A stretch of 64,000 nucleotides of DNA, taken from contig JANQKR010000015.1 of assembly GCA_028281025.1 (NCBI GenBank), positions 1 through 64,000 of the forward strand, read 5' to 3'. The stretch's first letter is position 1. Each line of letters starts with the position of its first letter. The notes under the pieces are model-generated. The model was given only the letters and a program-made list of their open reading frames with translations, ran no database searches and was not told the DNA's origin. Source of the DNA: Croceivirga sp. (GTDB taxonomy: Bacteria > Bacteroidota > Bacteroidia > Flavobacteriales > Flavobacteriaceae). Position numbers and translations under genes: made by a program. Below are positions 16,604-26,163 of this stretch, in pieces.

Positions 16604-16990
16604 TTAACGTTTGGAGAATTGGAATTTCTTTCTCGCTTTTTTCTGACCGAATTTTTTACGCTCCACCATTCTGGGGTCACGTGTCAAGAGGCCTTCCGGC
16701 TTTAGGATATTCCTGTTCTCCTCATTGATCTCGCACATTACCCTGGAAAGGGCCAAACGCACTGCTTCTGCCTGACCAGTGATACCGCCACCGTAAACAT
16801 TCACCTTAACATCATAATTGCCATCGGTTTCCGTTAGGGAAAATGGTTGTTTTACCTTGTACTGAAGGGGAGCAGTGGTAAAATAATCCTCCAGTTTTTT
16901 ATTGTTTACGGTAATGTCACCATTGCCCTCGGAGACATATACTCTTGCTACCGCAGTTTTTCTTCGTCCTATTTTGTGAACTACCTCCAT
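16604..16990 (-). CDS. rpsI: Ribosomal protein S9
   Basis: S9 lies in the head of the 30S subunit, and its C-terminal tail reaches the P-site tRNA. The 128-residue protein has the standard start (VVHKIGRRKTAVARVYV) and the conserved end (ERKKFGQKKARKKFQFSKR). Its ATG overlaps the rplM stop codon in TAATG, so the two are translationally coupled. Confidence 0.97.
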   Translation of the reverse strand: MEVVHKIGRRKTAVARVYVSEGNGDITVNNKKLEDYFTTAPLQYKVKQPFSLTETDGNYDVKVNVYGGGITGQAEAVRLALSRVMCEINEENRNILKPEGLLTRDPRMVERKKFGQKKARKKFQFSKR

Positions 16991-17445
16991 TATTTGTAGT
17001 CGTTTAAATTAATGGCCTTTGGTTTTTGTGCTTCATGGTTATGCTCAGCTCCTGCGTACACTTTTAGGTTGCGGAACAAATCTGCACCCAATTTGTTTTT
17101 TGGAAGCATTCCCTTGACCGATTTCTCTACCAACCGCTCAGGATGCTTGTTCAACAATTCACTTGCTGTTGTGGAGCGCTGTCCACCTGGATAACCTGTA
17201 TACCTTAAGTAGGTTTTGTCTTCCCACTTATTCCCGCTCAATTGAACTTTTTCGGCATTGATAACAATTACATTATCACCACAATCAACATGGGGGGTAA
17301 AGTTGGTTTTGTATTTCCCTCGTAGGATTTTGGCAACCTTGGAAGCCAACCTCCCCAATGTTTGTCCTTCGGCATCGACCAAAAGCCATTCCTTGTTAAC
17401 GGTGGCTTTATTGGCAGAAATTGTTTTATAACTTAATGTGTCCAT
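16990..17445 (-). CDS. rplM: Ribosomal protein L13
   Basis: L13 is an early-assembling 50S protein. The 151-residue sequence contains [20 protein letters not shown] near the start, and the signature region around KMLPKNKLG appears as [20 protein letters not shown]. It heads the L13-S9 operon and has a good Bacteroidetes promoter 48 bases upstream (17493-17523). L13 and S9 are adjacent in nearly all bacteria. Confidence 0.97.
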   Translation of the reverse strand: MDTLSYKTISANKATVNKEWLLVDAEGQTLGRLASKVAKILRGKYKTNFTPHVDCGDNVIVINAEKVQLSGNKWEDKTYLRYTGYPGGQRSTTASELLNKHPERLVEKSVKGMLPKNKLGADLFRNLKVYAGAEHNHEAQKPKAINLNDYK

Positions 17446-17492
17446 TTCTGTGAAACGTGTTAAAAATCAATCCGTTTTCGTTAAACGGGCTG

Positions 17493-17523
17493 CAAATGTA
17501 CAATTATTAGATTGAATTACAAA
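17493..17523 (-). promoter_or_regulatory. Promoter of rplM-rpsI
   Basis: Reading the minus strand, TTTG (17520-17523) is followed after 19 bases by TACATTTG (17493-17500). This fits the Bacteroidetes -33 TTG / -7 TAnnTTTG consensus exactly. It would start transcription about 40 bases before the rplM ATG. Confidence 0.75.
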
Positions 17524-17679
17524 TGCATAGGATGGAATATTTTTCCAATTTCAACTTCATCATTTTGCCCTACAAAAAAACCTCCTTTTTATGTTAAAAA
17601 AACCAAAAAGAAAATTGAAAGTGTAACTATTAAGAAATCGCCGAGTCTTTACTAAACATCAATCAAAAAACGAACGGCC

Positions 17680-20361
17680 GTGTGTAAACCAACCCTGACC
17701 ATTCTTGCCCTATTGTTTCTATGGAGCTCATTTTCCCAGGACATGGCCCAAGCGGATACCGAAAAGGTGAAGACAGGGGAACCCGAAGTAATTGCCAAAA
17801 AGATTTACGTTACCCAGGGCATAGGTGAAAAAACACCTCCGGCCATAGATGGATTACTTAACGATCCCATCTGGGATATGGTGGAATGGGCAGGGGATTA
17901 TATTGAAAACCAACCCGATGAGAATACACCCCCCAGCTTCCAGACCAAATTCAAAATTGTTTATGATAGCAAATATCTTTATATAGGAGTACGGTGCTTG
18001 GATGCCGAGCCGGAGAACATTGTTCGGAGGATGTCCCGAAGGGACGGTTTTGATGGCGATTGGGTAGAGTTCAATATCGATAGTTATCATGATAAAAGGA
18101 CGGCATTTTCCTTTACCGTTACTGCTGCAGGGGTAAAGGGAGACGAATTGGTTTCCGAAAACGGCAATAATTGGGATGATAGTTGGAACCCCATCTGGTA
18201 TACCCGTACCAATGTGGATGAGGAGGGCTGGACAGCTGAATTGAAGATTCCTTTCAGTCAAATCAAGTTTGGAAAGGAACAGGATCAGGTTTGGGGATTG
18301 CAATCCACAAGACGCTTTTTCAGGGAGGAGGAGCGTTCCCTATGGCAGCGCATACCACTGGATGCCCCAGGATGGGTAAGCGAATTTGGGGAACTGCACG
18401 GCCTTAAGGATATAGAGCCACAGCACCAATTGGAAATTCAGCCGTATACCGTAGCGAGTGGTGAGACCTATGAGGCGGAAGAGGACAATCCATTCCGTAC
18501 CGGCGAGGAGACCGATCTGAATTTTGGTCTGGATGCCAAGATTGGGATTACCAATGATCTAACCCTAGATCTAACGGTCAATCCGGATTTTGGTCAGGTT
18601 GAAGCGGATCCCTCGGCTATCGCATTGGATGGTTTCCAGATTTTCTTCCGGGAGCAACGACCGTTTTTTGTGGAGAACAATAACATATTCAACTTTAATC
18701 TATCCCGGTCAGAGGCAGGAAACACCTTTGGGTTTGACAATGTGTTCTACAGTAGGCGAATTGGAAGAAATCCCCAGGGGTCCCCGGATACGGAAGATGG
18801 GGAGTTTGTGGACATTCCGGACAATACCCAAATTATTGGAGCGGCAAAATTCAGTGGTAAGACCAAAGATGGATGGGCGATAGGCGTATTGGAAAGTGTT
18901 ACCGCAAAAAAGTATGCTACTATTGACAATAATGGTGAACGAAGAAGGGAGGTCGTGGAGCCATTGACCAACTATTTTGTAGGACGGCTGCAAAAGGATT
19001 TTAATGATAGGAATTCCTACATAGGCGGGATTTTCACTGCGGTAAATAGGGACGCCCTAGGTCAAAATATCGATTTTTTACATCGACAGGCCTACACCGG
19101 TGGATTTGATTTTAAGCACCAATGGAACAACCGGGATTGGTATGTTGGTGGGAATGTTAATTGGAGCCATGTTAGGGGCAATGCCGAAGCTATCCGGAAT
19201 ACACAGGAGTCCATTGAACATCTTTTTCAACGTGAAGGCGCTAGTCATGTTAATGTTGATGCAGATAGAACCTCATTAAGTGGGACGGGAGGAAACCTCC
19301 AATTGGGGAAAGCAGGTGACGGGCACCTCATGTTTGAAACAGGGGGAACATGGCGTTCCCCTGAATTGGAACTTAATGATATTGGTTTTCAACGACAATC
19401 GGACGATATACGGCATTATACTTGGGTGGGCTATCGAACCCTTAAGCCGGATAGTACCTTTAGGCGTGTAGGTATTAACTATAACCATTGGAGCGTTTGG
19501 GATTTTGGTGGTAACCACAATGAGCTTCGTTTTAACACCAATAGCTGGCAAAATTGGGCCAATAACTGGTTTTCCAATCTGGGAATTAACTATGCTCCAA
19601 TGATATATTCAAATTTTGCACTCCAAGGTGGCCCAAGGCTAAGACGTTCGCCTGAGGTCAGTTTTTGGAATGGAATAGGCACTGATGGACGGAAAAAGCT
19701 CCGCTTTAACATATTTCATAATGGTAGAAAAGCCCTGGATAACTCCATACAACGTTACAGCATAGAATTTGGCTTTCGCTATCAACCTATGGATGCGCTG
19801 CGTATCTCGGTTTTTCCGGAATATAGTATCAATAATGATAAGCTTCAGTACATTGACAATATTGATACGGATAATGGGGTGCGGTATTTGAACGGGGAAA
19901 TAGAACAGCGCACCTTGAGCATGTCCGTTCGGCTCAATTATAATATCAATCCCAACCTAACCGTACAGTACTGGGGACAGCCTTTTATCTCCCGGGGCAG
20001 GTATTCCAATTTCAAACATGTTACCGATGCCACTGCAAGGGAATTTAACGATCGTTTTTTGCAGTATGATTCCAATCAGATCTCTTTCTCGGAGGAAACC
20101 TATGCCGTAGATGAAAATTTGGATGGGCAAACGGATTTTAGCTTTGATGATCCTGATTTTGCCTTTGTGCAGTTTCGTTCCAATCTGGTCATTCGTTGGG
20201 AATATATTCCCGGTTCTGAAATCTTTCTTGTGTGGTCCCAGGACATTTCCCAATCCGGTGACCCTTCCAATGGGTTATTTGCCAATTTGGAGGATAATGT
20301 TTTTGGGCAGACCGCACAGAATATCTTCTTGCTCAAGGCCACGTATCGATTTGTTTTTTAA
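17680..20361 (+). CDS. DUF5916 outer-membrane protein with N-terminal CBM9-like domain
   Basis: This 893-residue protein has a signal peptide (to about residue 25) after a GTG start. A beta-sandwich resembling carbohydrate-binding family 9 follows (about 45-245, with PPAIDGLLNDPIWDM and SKYLYIGVRCLDAEP). The long C-terminal part is rich in Asn and aromatic strands and ends in YRFVF, as expected for an outer-membrane barrel. The combination matches DUF5916. Its substrate is unknown; the CBM9-like part suggests binding of a sugar or related ligand. GTG is preferred because no upstream ATG exists and the next ATG would remove the signal peptide. Its last 27 bases recur at 24273-24299. Confidence 0.87.
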   Translation: MCKPTLTILALLFLWSSFSQDMAQADTEKVKTGEPEVIAKKIYVTQGIGEKTPPAIDGLLNDPIWDMVEWAGDYIENQPDENTPPSFQTKFKIVYDSKYLYIGVRCLDAEPENIVRRMSRRDGFDGDWVEFNIDSYHDKRTAFSFTVTAAGVKGDELVSENGNNWDDSWNPIWYTRTNVDEEGWTAELKIPFSQIKFGKEQDQVWGLQSTRRFFREEERSLWQRIPLDAPGWVSEFGELHGLKDIEPQHQLEIQPYTVASGETYEAEEDNPFRTGEETDLNFGLDAKIGITNDLTLDLTVNPDFGQVEADPSAIALDGFQIFFREQRPFFVENNNIFNFNLSRSEAGNTFGFDNVFYSRRIGRNPQGSPDTEDGEFVDIPDNTQIIGAAKFSGKTKDGWAIGVLESVTAKKYATIDNNGERRREVVEPLTNYFVGRLQKDFNDRNSYIGGIFTAVNRDALGQNIDFLHRQAYTGGFDFKHQWNNRDWYVGGNVNWSHVRGNAEAIRNTQESIEHLFQREGASHVNVDADRTSLSGTGGNLQLGKAGDGHLMFETGGTWRSPELELNDIGFQRQSDDIRHYTWVGYRTLKPDSTFRRVGINYNHWSVWDFGGNHNELRFNTNSWQNWANNWFSNLGINYAPMIYSNFALQGGPRLRRSPEVSFWNGIGTDGRKKLRFNIFHNGRKALDNSIQRYSIEFGFRYQPMDALRISVFPEYSINNDKLQYIDNIDTDNGVRYLNGEIEQRTLSMSVRLNYNINPNLTVQYWGQPFISRGRYSNFKHVTDATAREFNDRFLQYDSNQISFSEETYAVDENLDGQTDFSFDDPDFAFVQFRSNLVIRWEYIPGSEIFLVWSQDISQSGDPSNGLFANLEDNVFGQTAQNIFLLKATYRFVF

Positions 20362-20652
20362 GGGAGTGCTGTTCCAGCTGTTTTTTTGTGTATTTTGAAT
20401 AACCCCAAAGAACGTGCAAATGAAGCGTAAAGTTTTTGGTATTTATTTTCTCCTTTTAACAGTATGCTGATGAAGATGGTATGGATAAAGCACTTGTGGA
20501 TACACGCCATTTTGCTGGGGTTGTGCAGGTGGAGGAGTAAAATGGTCTTATTCACAGTCCTATTTGGGATACACGGAAATCTATTTTTCTATATAAAAGT
20601 ACCTTTATTATAGGTATTTTTCTTTTATTGGGAAAGTACGATTGGAGGTGCA
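20362..20652 (+). other. Gene-poor spacer with short degenerate reading frames
   Basis: No recognisable gene lies here. A 16-codon frame at 20420 begins like a signal peptide (KRKVFGIYFLLLTVC) and stops. A 49-codon hydrophobic, Trp-rich frame from ATG 20464 to 20613 has no recognisable family. The stretch may be decayed coding DNA left between the DUF5916 gene and the DUF4249 gene. A purine-rich GGAGG at 20645-20649 lies just before the DUF4249 start. Confidence 0.35.
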
Positions 20653-21816
20653 GTGTTGGCCAAACCAAAACCAATAGAATTGAAGGTGACCAAATCACGG
20701 AAGAAAAAATATGCTCATGTGCTCTGTTTGGGGTTCTTACTTTCCTTGGGATGTGTAGATCCCGTTGAACCTGAATTTGACTTTAAGAGTGGGGTTATTT
20801 TTGTCGAAGGACTTATTTCAAATGACCCGAAGACTTCAATTGTACGAGTTTCACAAAATAGCATGAGTGGCAACGCATTTATCGGCAATGCCACGGTTTC
20901 CGTTAGGAATACGGATACCAATGCGGTAACTGGATTGTTTGAGGATAATGGTAGGTATTTGCTCCCCGAAGATTTTACCGCCGCTGTTGGCGACACTTTT
21001 GAGTTGACCGTCACGTTACCGGATGGTAGGCAATATCAGTCTTTGCCGGAGGAAATAAGGGATTCGGTTCCGATTTTGGATGTGGAGGCCAGGTATGATC
21101 CTGAGTTGGTTTTTAGGGAAGCCTCGGAAAGCTTTGTTCCAGGGCACACCCTTCATGTGAGTTTTGAAGATCCGGAAGAAGGGAACAATTATTATTTCTG
21201 GCGGTTTACTTCATTTGAAAACCTTTCCTTTTGTGAACGTTGTTTTAACGGCATTTTTAGAAATGGGGCTTGTCAAGATAATTCCCCTAGTGAAAGTGAG
21301 ATACGAAAATCCTTTTACACCTACCGATGTGAAACCCCCTGTTGGCGCATTAGATTTAATGAAAGTGTTGAAACATTTGCCGATGAGTTTTCAAATGGCT
21401 CCCTGATTGAGCGATTGCCTGTTGGGAACGTTTTACTGTATACAAAGGAGGATATTGTGGTGCAATTGCAACAATATGCGCTATCCGAAAGTGCGTACAG
21501 GTATTATCAAATCTTTAAGGACATTGTTGATAATAATGGGGGGTTCAACGCTCCACCGCCCGCTGCTTTAATTGGGAATATGTTTGCAGTACATGATGAG
21601 AACGAATTTGTTATCGGTAGGTTTACGGCTACTTCGGTAGTTTCCCGTTACTTGTTCATTGACCGCACTACAATAAGCGAGTCCCAAATTGAAGAAAGGA
21701 TTATGGTACAGAATGAAGAATTTGGGGAGGTTCCCCAGCCTACAAGGAATACGGCTCCATGTGTGGAATTACCAAATCGGACTGGAGTCCGCCCAACCGG
21801 ATGGATCAATAATTAG
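20653..21816 (+). CDS. DUF4249 lipoprotein, partner of a TonB-dependent receptor
   Basis: This 387-residue protein has a lipoprotein signal with lipobox LSLGC (Cys at about residue 34), so it is likely anchored in the outer membrane. The start is a GTG at 20653 placed four bases after GGAGG. TTG at 20656 is an alternative. The early segment GVIFVEGLISNDPKTSIVRV is typical of DUF4249, a family that nearly always sits beside a TonB-dependent receptor, as here (6 bases apart). A Cys-rich patch lies near residues 195-225 (CERC, CETPC). The substrate of the pair is not evident. Confidence 0.85.
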   Translation: MLAKPKPIELKVTKSRKKKYAHVLCLGFLLSLGCVDPVEPEFDFKSGVIFVEGLISNDPKTSIVRVSQNSMSGNAFIGNATVSVRNTDTNAVTGLFEDNGRYLLPEDFTAAVGDTFELTVTLPDGRQYQSLPEEIRDSVPILDVEARYDPELVFREASESFVPGHTLHVSFEDPEEGNNYYFWRFTSFENLSFCERCFNGIFRNGACQDNSPSESEIRKSFYTYRCETPCWRIRFNESVETFADEFSNGSLIERLPVGNVLLYTKEDIVVQLQQYALSESAYRYYQIFKDIVDNNGGFNAPPPAALIGNMFAVHDENEFVIGRFTATSVVSRYLFIDRTTISESQIEERIMVQNEEFGEVPQPTRNTAPCVELPNRTGVRPTGWINN

Positions 21817-21821
21817 GCATA

Positions 21822-24242
21822 ATGAAACCTGTTCATCACATCACTGGATTACTGCTTTGCCTGTCTTGTTTTATGGGGTTGGGCCAAACCGTGCTCCAAG
21901 AACATGAATTGACGGTTAAAGTGGTAAATGATGCCACAGGTTTTCAAATGAATGATGCCGATATTTTTATTGAGCCCTGTTTATGTGGAGGAATTTCGGA
22001 TGTCAACGGACAATTTTCCATTAAACTTCCGGAAGGAGCACATAAGGTGACGGTTTCCTTTATCGGGTATAAAAATAACGTACAGAATATTGTGTTGAAC
22101 CAAAATACATCTGTTTTGGTCCGTATGATTGTTGAAGAGGAAAAACTATCCGAGGTCATCGTAAGGGCAAAAAAGGTAAATGATCATTTACGGTCCCCAG
22201 AAATGGGTGTTTTGAGGTTGGAACCCCAAACACTTAAAAAAATACCAACAGCGGCGGGCGAGTTTGATATTTTAAGGGGAATGACCCTTTTGGCAGGAGT
22301 AAACAATGCGGGCGATATCAGTAATGGATTGTCCGTAAGAGGTGGGTCCTTGGATCAAAATCTTGTGTTATATGACGAGGCCCCCGTTTTTAATCCTACC
22401 CATTTATTTGGGCTTTTTTCCGTTTTTACACCCGATATGTTGTCTTCCGTGGATTTATACCGCGCAAACATTCCAGCGAGATATGGGGGAAGGATTACCT
22501 CTGTGCTGGATGTGAAGACGCAGAACCCCTATGTGGATAAGTTAAAATTGAACGGGGGAATTGGTCTGGTCTCTAGTAGATTCTCATTGCAAACTCCATT
22601 GATAGAGGACAAACTTAGTATGGCGATTGGAGGTAGAGCAGGCTTCACCGATTTTTTACTCCCCCTGTTTTCTGAACGCTTGGACAATACCAAAGCCCGA
22701 TTTTACGATGCTACCCTTAAGCTTTTGTATTTGGCAGGTCCCAAAGATCAAATTGCATTTACGGGATTTTACTCAAAGGATTTTTATCAGCTGGATTTCA
22801 TTTCGCAGGTTGAAAACATCAGTGCAGAAAATAACCAATTCGATTTTAGGACACTGAACGGGACTTTAAAATGGCTGCATACGTTTGATGATGTAAGCAC
22901 GTTGAAGACCGTATTGGTTTCAAGTGATTACCTTCCCAAGATTATTTTCCCAGAAATTGATAGTTCAAACGAAATATTGTATGATTCAAGGATCAGATAT
23001 TTAAGTCTGTCTTCGGAGTTTTCAAAGGAAGTAAACGATAGGTTTGATTATTATTTGGGTTTTCAAGGGAATCGATACGATATTGATCCGGGAAATCTTA
23101 ACCCTGGGCAGTCCACCAGTATAAGATCGGTCAATTTAAACAGGGAGACAAGTTATGTCTTGTCCACATTTTTAAATACCAATTGGTCTGCCAATACATT
23201 CTTGTCACTTTCTTTGGGGCTTCGCCATAATTCCTACCTGCTTGTTGGTCCTTTTGAGCAGCCTGTTTTCAACGATTTGGGTACGGATATTGAGGATACA
23301 CGTTTCTTTGAAAAAGGGGAAGTCGCTACCTCTTATCATGATTTGGAACCCAGATTGGGTGCTGTATTGAATATTAATGACCAAAGCACGGTTAAACTGA
23401 GTTATGCACGACTAAACCAATATTTGCAGAACGTTTTCAATGCAACCACACCTTTACCTACGTCCAGATGGAAAACGGCGGATGAAAATATTAAACCACA
23501 AAGAGGGAATTCGTACAGTATTGGGTTTTATCATTTGTCGGAAAAGAGCAAAATTGAGATGGGCCTTGAAGCCTACTATAGAAGGACACAAAACAATTTA
23601 ACCTTTAGGCCGGGGGCCGACTTTTTTCTGGAAGAATTTTTACAAAATTCCGTGGTGCAGGGAGAGGGAAGGAACTATGGGGTGGAACTGAGCTTTAGAA
23701 AACCAAACGGGAAAGTCAATGGTTGGCTGAATTATACTTGGTCCAGAAGTGCATTGCGTACCAATGATCAAATTCCTGCCAATAGAATCAACAACAACCA
23801 GTGGTTCAATTCAGATTTTGATAGGCCACATGTCTTGAATGCTACCATCAATTTTGAGGGGGATGCTTTTAATACATGGAGCCTAAACTTTACAGGACAA
23901 TCGGGTAGGCCATTTACCATCCCCAATGGGGTAGTTGAGTTTGAAAATATAGATGTGCCTCTTTTTCTGGAGCGCAATAATGCCAGGCTTCCCCTTTACC
24001 ATCGGTTGGATTTTTCCTGGAAGGTCAGGTATTCCAAAAAAGCAAACAAACGCTGGGTGGGAGATTGGACGTTTACCATTTATAATGTCTATGGCAGGCG
24101 CAATCCTATCAACGCTTTTTTTGATCAACGTACGGGAATTGAAAATGCAGACATTTTTGGGTCAAGCCCTCTGGGTTCCTATGAGATTGCTCTGCTCAAC
24201 AGCCCATTATTTGCATTGACGTATAACTTCACGTTTCAATGA
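21822..24242 (+). CDS. TonB-dependent receptor with carboxypeptidase-like N-terminal domain
   Basis: This 806-residue outer-membrane transporter has a signal peptide (about 1-22) and a carboxypeptidase-regulatory-like beta-sandwich (about 28-110, with GGISDVNGQFSIKLPEGAHK). The plug domain follows (about 120-240, with GGSLDQNLVLYDEAPVFNPT), then a 22-strand-type barrel to the end. It imports a substrate using TonB energy. The DUF4249 lipoprotein just upstream probably serves as a surface partner, as in similar pairs. It lacks the SusD partner and glycan enzymes of a polysaccharide locus, so the substrate may be a peptide, siderophore or other small compound. Confidence 0.92.
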   Translation: MKPVHHITGLLLCLSCFMGLGQTVLQEHELTVKVVNDATGFQMNDADIFIEPCLCGGISDVNGQFSIKLPEGAHKVTVSFIGYKNNVQNIVLNQNTSVLVRMIVEEEKLSEVIVRAKKVNDHLRSPEMGVLRLEPQTLKKIPTAAGEFDILRGMTLLAGVNNAGDISNGLSVRGGSLDQNLVLYDEAPVFNPTHLFGLFSVFTPDMLSSVDLYRANIPARYGGRITSVLDVKTQNPYVDKLKLNGGIGLVSSRFSLQTPLIEDKLSMAIGGRAGFTDFLLPLFSERLDNTKARFYDATLKLLYLAGPKDQIAFTGFYSKDFYQLDFISQVENISAENNQFDFRTLNGTLKWLHTFDDVSTLKTVLVSSDYLPKIIFPEIDSSNEILYDSRIRYLSLSSEFSKEVNDRFDYYLGFQGNRYDIDPGNLNPGQSTSIRSVNLNRETSYVLSTFLNTNWSANTFLSLSLGLRHNSYLLVGPFEQPVFNDLGTDIEDTRFFEKGEVATSYHDLEPRLGAVLNINDQSTVKLSYARLNQYLQNVFNATTPLPTSRWKTADENIKPQRGNSYSIGFYHLSEKSKIEMGLEAYYRRTQNNLTFRPGADFFLEEFLQNSVVQGEGRNYGVELSFRKPNGKVNGWLNYTWSRSALRTNDQIPANRINNNQWFNSDFDRPHVLNATINFEGDAFNTWSLNFTGQSGRPFTIPNGVVEFENIDVPLFLERNNARLPLYHRLDFSWKVRYSKKANKRWVGDWTFTIYNVYGRRNPINAFFDQRTGIENADIFGSSPLGSYEIALLNSPLFALTYNFTFQ

Positions 24243-24299
24243 CCACTTGAGAATTCTTCTTACGCTTTGATAAAGGCCACATATCGATTCGTATTTTGA
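24243..24299 (+). pseudogene. Remnant of a DUF5916-like 3' end
   Basis: The last nine codons (KATYRFVF and a stop, 24273-24299) match the final 27 bases of the DUF5916 gene (20335-20361) at 23 of 27 positions. The preceding AGAAT..TCTTCTT also resembles the upstream gene. No start or longer frame precedes it; it begins just behind the TonB receptor stop. It looks like a decayed duplicate of the end of that gene. Confidence 0.55.
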
Positions 24300-24524
24300 C
24301 CATTTGAACTCCCCCAAGCCATGCCTCTGGTAACCTACGGGTAGTCAAATAACATAGGAACCAAGGGTCAATATAGGACAATTCCTGTTCTTGGATCTTG
24401 GAGCGCAGCAATCTTGATGCTGACGCCTTGATAGTTCTGCCCGATGGTAGTGCATTCCTTTTATGGGTTTTACACTATAACCCTTTTTTTATCGTTCTTG
24501 ATTCACTACCAAATAACTAAAACG

Positions 24525-25022
24525 ATGAAAAAGAATTGGATTTTAATAGCTATTGCTACAATGACCTTTTTTGCATGTTCAACGGACAACGAGGGCAGCA
24601 ACGATGAATTGGAAACGAGTGCCCTGGTAGGTACATGGAACATGACCGATGTCCGATTTAGTGAGGACCCCAACGATTCGACATTAATTTTGGCCGATGA
24701 GTTGGTTGACCAACTTGTACAGGAAAATTGTGTATTGGTCAGTTTTACGTTTACTGCGGATGGAACGGTTTCCAGCACGGATAGACTGAATTTTATTGAA
24801 TTTAATGCTGGGCCCATGGGATTGGATGTTTCATGTCCAACAGAAAGTGAAAGTGAAACAGGCACCTGGACTTTGGAAGGAAATCAACTCACAGTTGATG
24901 ATGGCAGTGGAACTACGGAAACCCTTACCATTGCATTGGAAGGAAATACCTTGATCATCGCGGGAGAGGATATTGACGCCAATAACTATGCAGGCGCCGA
25001 AGTGGTGTTTACAAGGGAGTAA
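24525..25022 (+). CDS. Lipocalin-like lipoprotein
   Basis: This 165-residue protein has a lipoprotein signal (KKNWILIAIATMTFFACSTD; the Cys follows FFA). The mature part starts LVGTWNMTDVRFSED and has alternating strands (VLVSFTFTADGTVSS, GTWTLEGNQLTVDD), the pattern of small lipocalin-like domain proteins in Bacteroidetes. I chose ATG 24525 because it places the lipoprotein signal at the N-terminus; an upstream in-frame start would add 27 residues. No ligand can be named. A terminator follows. Confidence 0.75.
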   Translation: MKKNWILIAIATMTFFACSTDNEGSNDELETSALVGTWNMTDVRFSEDPNDSTLILADELVDQLVQENCVLVSFTFTADGTVSSTDRLNFIEFNAGPMGLDVSCPTESESETGTWTLEGNQLTVDDGSGTTETLTIALEGNTLIIAGEDIDANNYAGAEVVFTRE

Positions 25023-25043
25023 AACATAAGGATGGAGTAATCC

Positions 25044-25072
25044 AAAAGCCCACTGCCATTCAGTGGGCTTTT
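25044..25072. terminator. Terminator between convergent genes
   Basis: The stem AAAAGCCCACTG / CAGTGGGCTTTT has a five-base loop. The stop codon of the convergent aminotransferase gene falls inside the hairpin (25060-25062). It can end transcription of the lipocalin-like gene and of the tyrosine operon from the other side. Confidence 0.87.
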
Positions 25073-26160
25073 AGTTTTTGTAAGGTATCGACCAATGCGC
25101 TATTGGCCTCTTGGTCTCCAATGGTAATCCGTACTTTTCCCGGTGCTCCAAATTGTGATACGGGGCGGACCATAATCCCGTGTTCCATTAAGCTATTGGT
25201 GAATTCCATCTCCGGAAGGGGAGGGTCCACGATAAAAAAGTTGGCCTGGGTGGGCCAAAAGGGAATTCCCAACGAGGTAAAGGAACTTTCCAGATATTTC
25301 CGGCCTTCATGGACCGTTTTTACCGTTTTATTCAGGAATTCATGGTCACTTAAGGCCCCAATTGCAGCTTCAAGGGAAGTCAAGGGCATTAAAAACGGTT
25401 TGTGGATCAATCGGATATAGTTGGCTATGGTTTTGGTGGTATAGGCATACCCAATCCGTAAACCTGCCAATCCATATGTTTTGGAAAAACTGTTCAAGCC
25501 TATGATATTGTGACCATGCTTTACATAAGGTAAGGCGGTAGTATAATCGGGGGCATCTGCAAAATGACGATAGACTTCATCAAAAACGATCAGAATATTT
25601 TTGGGGATACGTTCAAGAAAATCCTCCAGGACGGGTTTGGGAATATACGTTCCCGTTGGATTGTTTGGGCTGGTTAAAAAAATAATTTTTGTTCTATCGG
25701 TTATGGCGTTCAAAATACCCTCCCTATCCAATTCATAATTGGGTAGGCTCAGTGGAATATCGATTTGTTTGGCACCGTACCAGCGGGAAAAAACGGAGTA
25801 GGGCAAAAAACAGGGATTGGAAAAAATAACTTCGTCCCCTTCGTTGATAAAGGCGCGAAGCAACATATCGATGATTTCGGAACCGCTATTTCCCGTAACA
25901 AATTGGTCCACATGCAATTCTCCCTTAAAATCGTTGACCAATGCCTCCCGCAATCGAATATCCGTTTGGTCAGGATAGTGGGCAATTTTAGGGATTGCGG
26001 ATTTTAATCCTTCAATTGCCAAGGGGGATGCTCCCAGCGGATTTTCGTTGGAAGAAAGCTTATAGATTTTTTTGTCCGAGAGCGGGATATTTTTTCCGCC
26101 TTTATAGACCTCTTTAGGTTCTAGAAAAGGTTTGAAGATGGATGCTATTCCTTTGTCCAT
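25060..26160 (-). CDS. HisC-like class I/II aminotransferase, probably for aromatic amino acids
   Basis: This 366-residue PLP enzyme of the histidinol-phosphate aminotransferase fold has SNENPLGASPLA near residue 37 and the PLP lysine in NSFSKTYGLAGLRIGY (about residues 225-240). By similarity it would be called HisC. However, it is the last gene of a tyrosine-degradation operon, three bases after the flavin-reductase-like gene, and no other his gene is near. HisC-like enzymes often accept tyrosine and phenylalanine. I infer that it makes 4-hydroxyphenylpyruvate, the substrate of HppD in the same operon. Confidence 0.85.
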   Translation of the reverse strand: MDKGIASIFKPFLEPKEVYKGGKNIPLSDKKIYKLSSNENPLGASPLAIEGLKSAIPKIAHYPDQTDIRLREALVNDFKGELHVDQFVTGNSGSEIIDMLLRAFINEGDEVIFSNPCFLPYSVFSRWYGAKQIDIPLSLPNYELDREGILNAITDRTKIIFLTSPNNPTGTYIPKPVLEDFLERIPKNILIVFDEVYRHFADAPDYTTALPYVKHGHNIIGLNSFSKTYGLAGLRIGYAYTTKTIANYIRLIHKPFLMPLTSLEAAIGALSDHEFLNKTVKTVHEGRKYLESSFTSLGIPFWPTQANFFIVDPPLPEMEFTNSLMEHGIMVRPVSQFGAPGKVRITIGDQEANSALVDTLQKLKAH

Positions 26161-26163
26161 TAC

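Noticed and set aside
25060-26160. Assignment of the aminotransferase as HisC of histidine synthesis
   Set aside because: Similarity fits, but no his genes are near and the gene is embedded in a tyrosine operon. I kept a neutral family name and no symbol.
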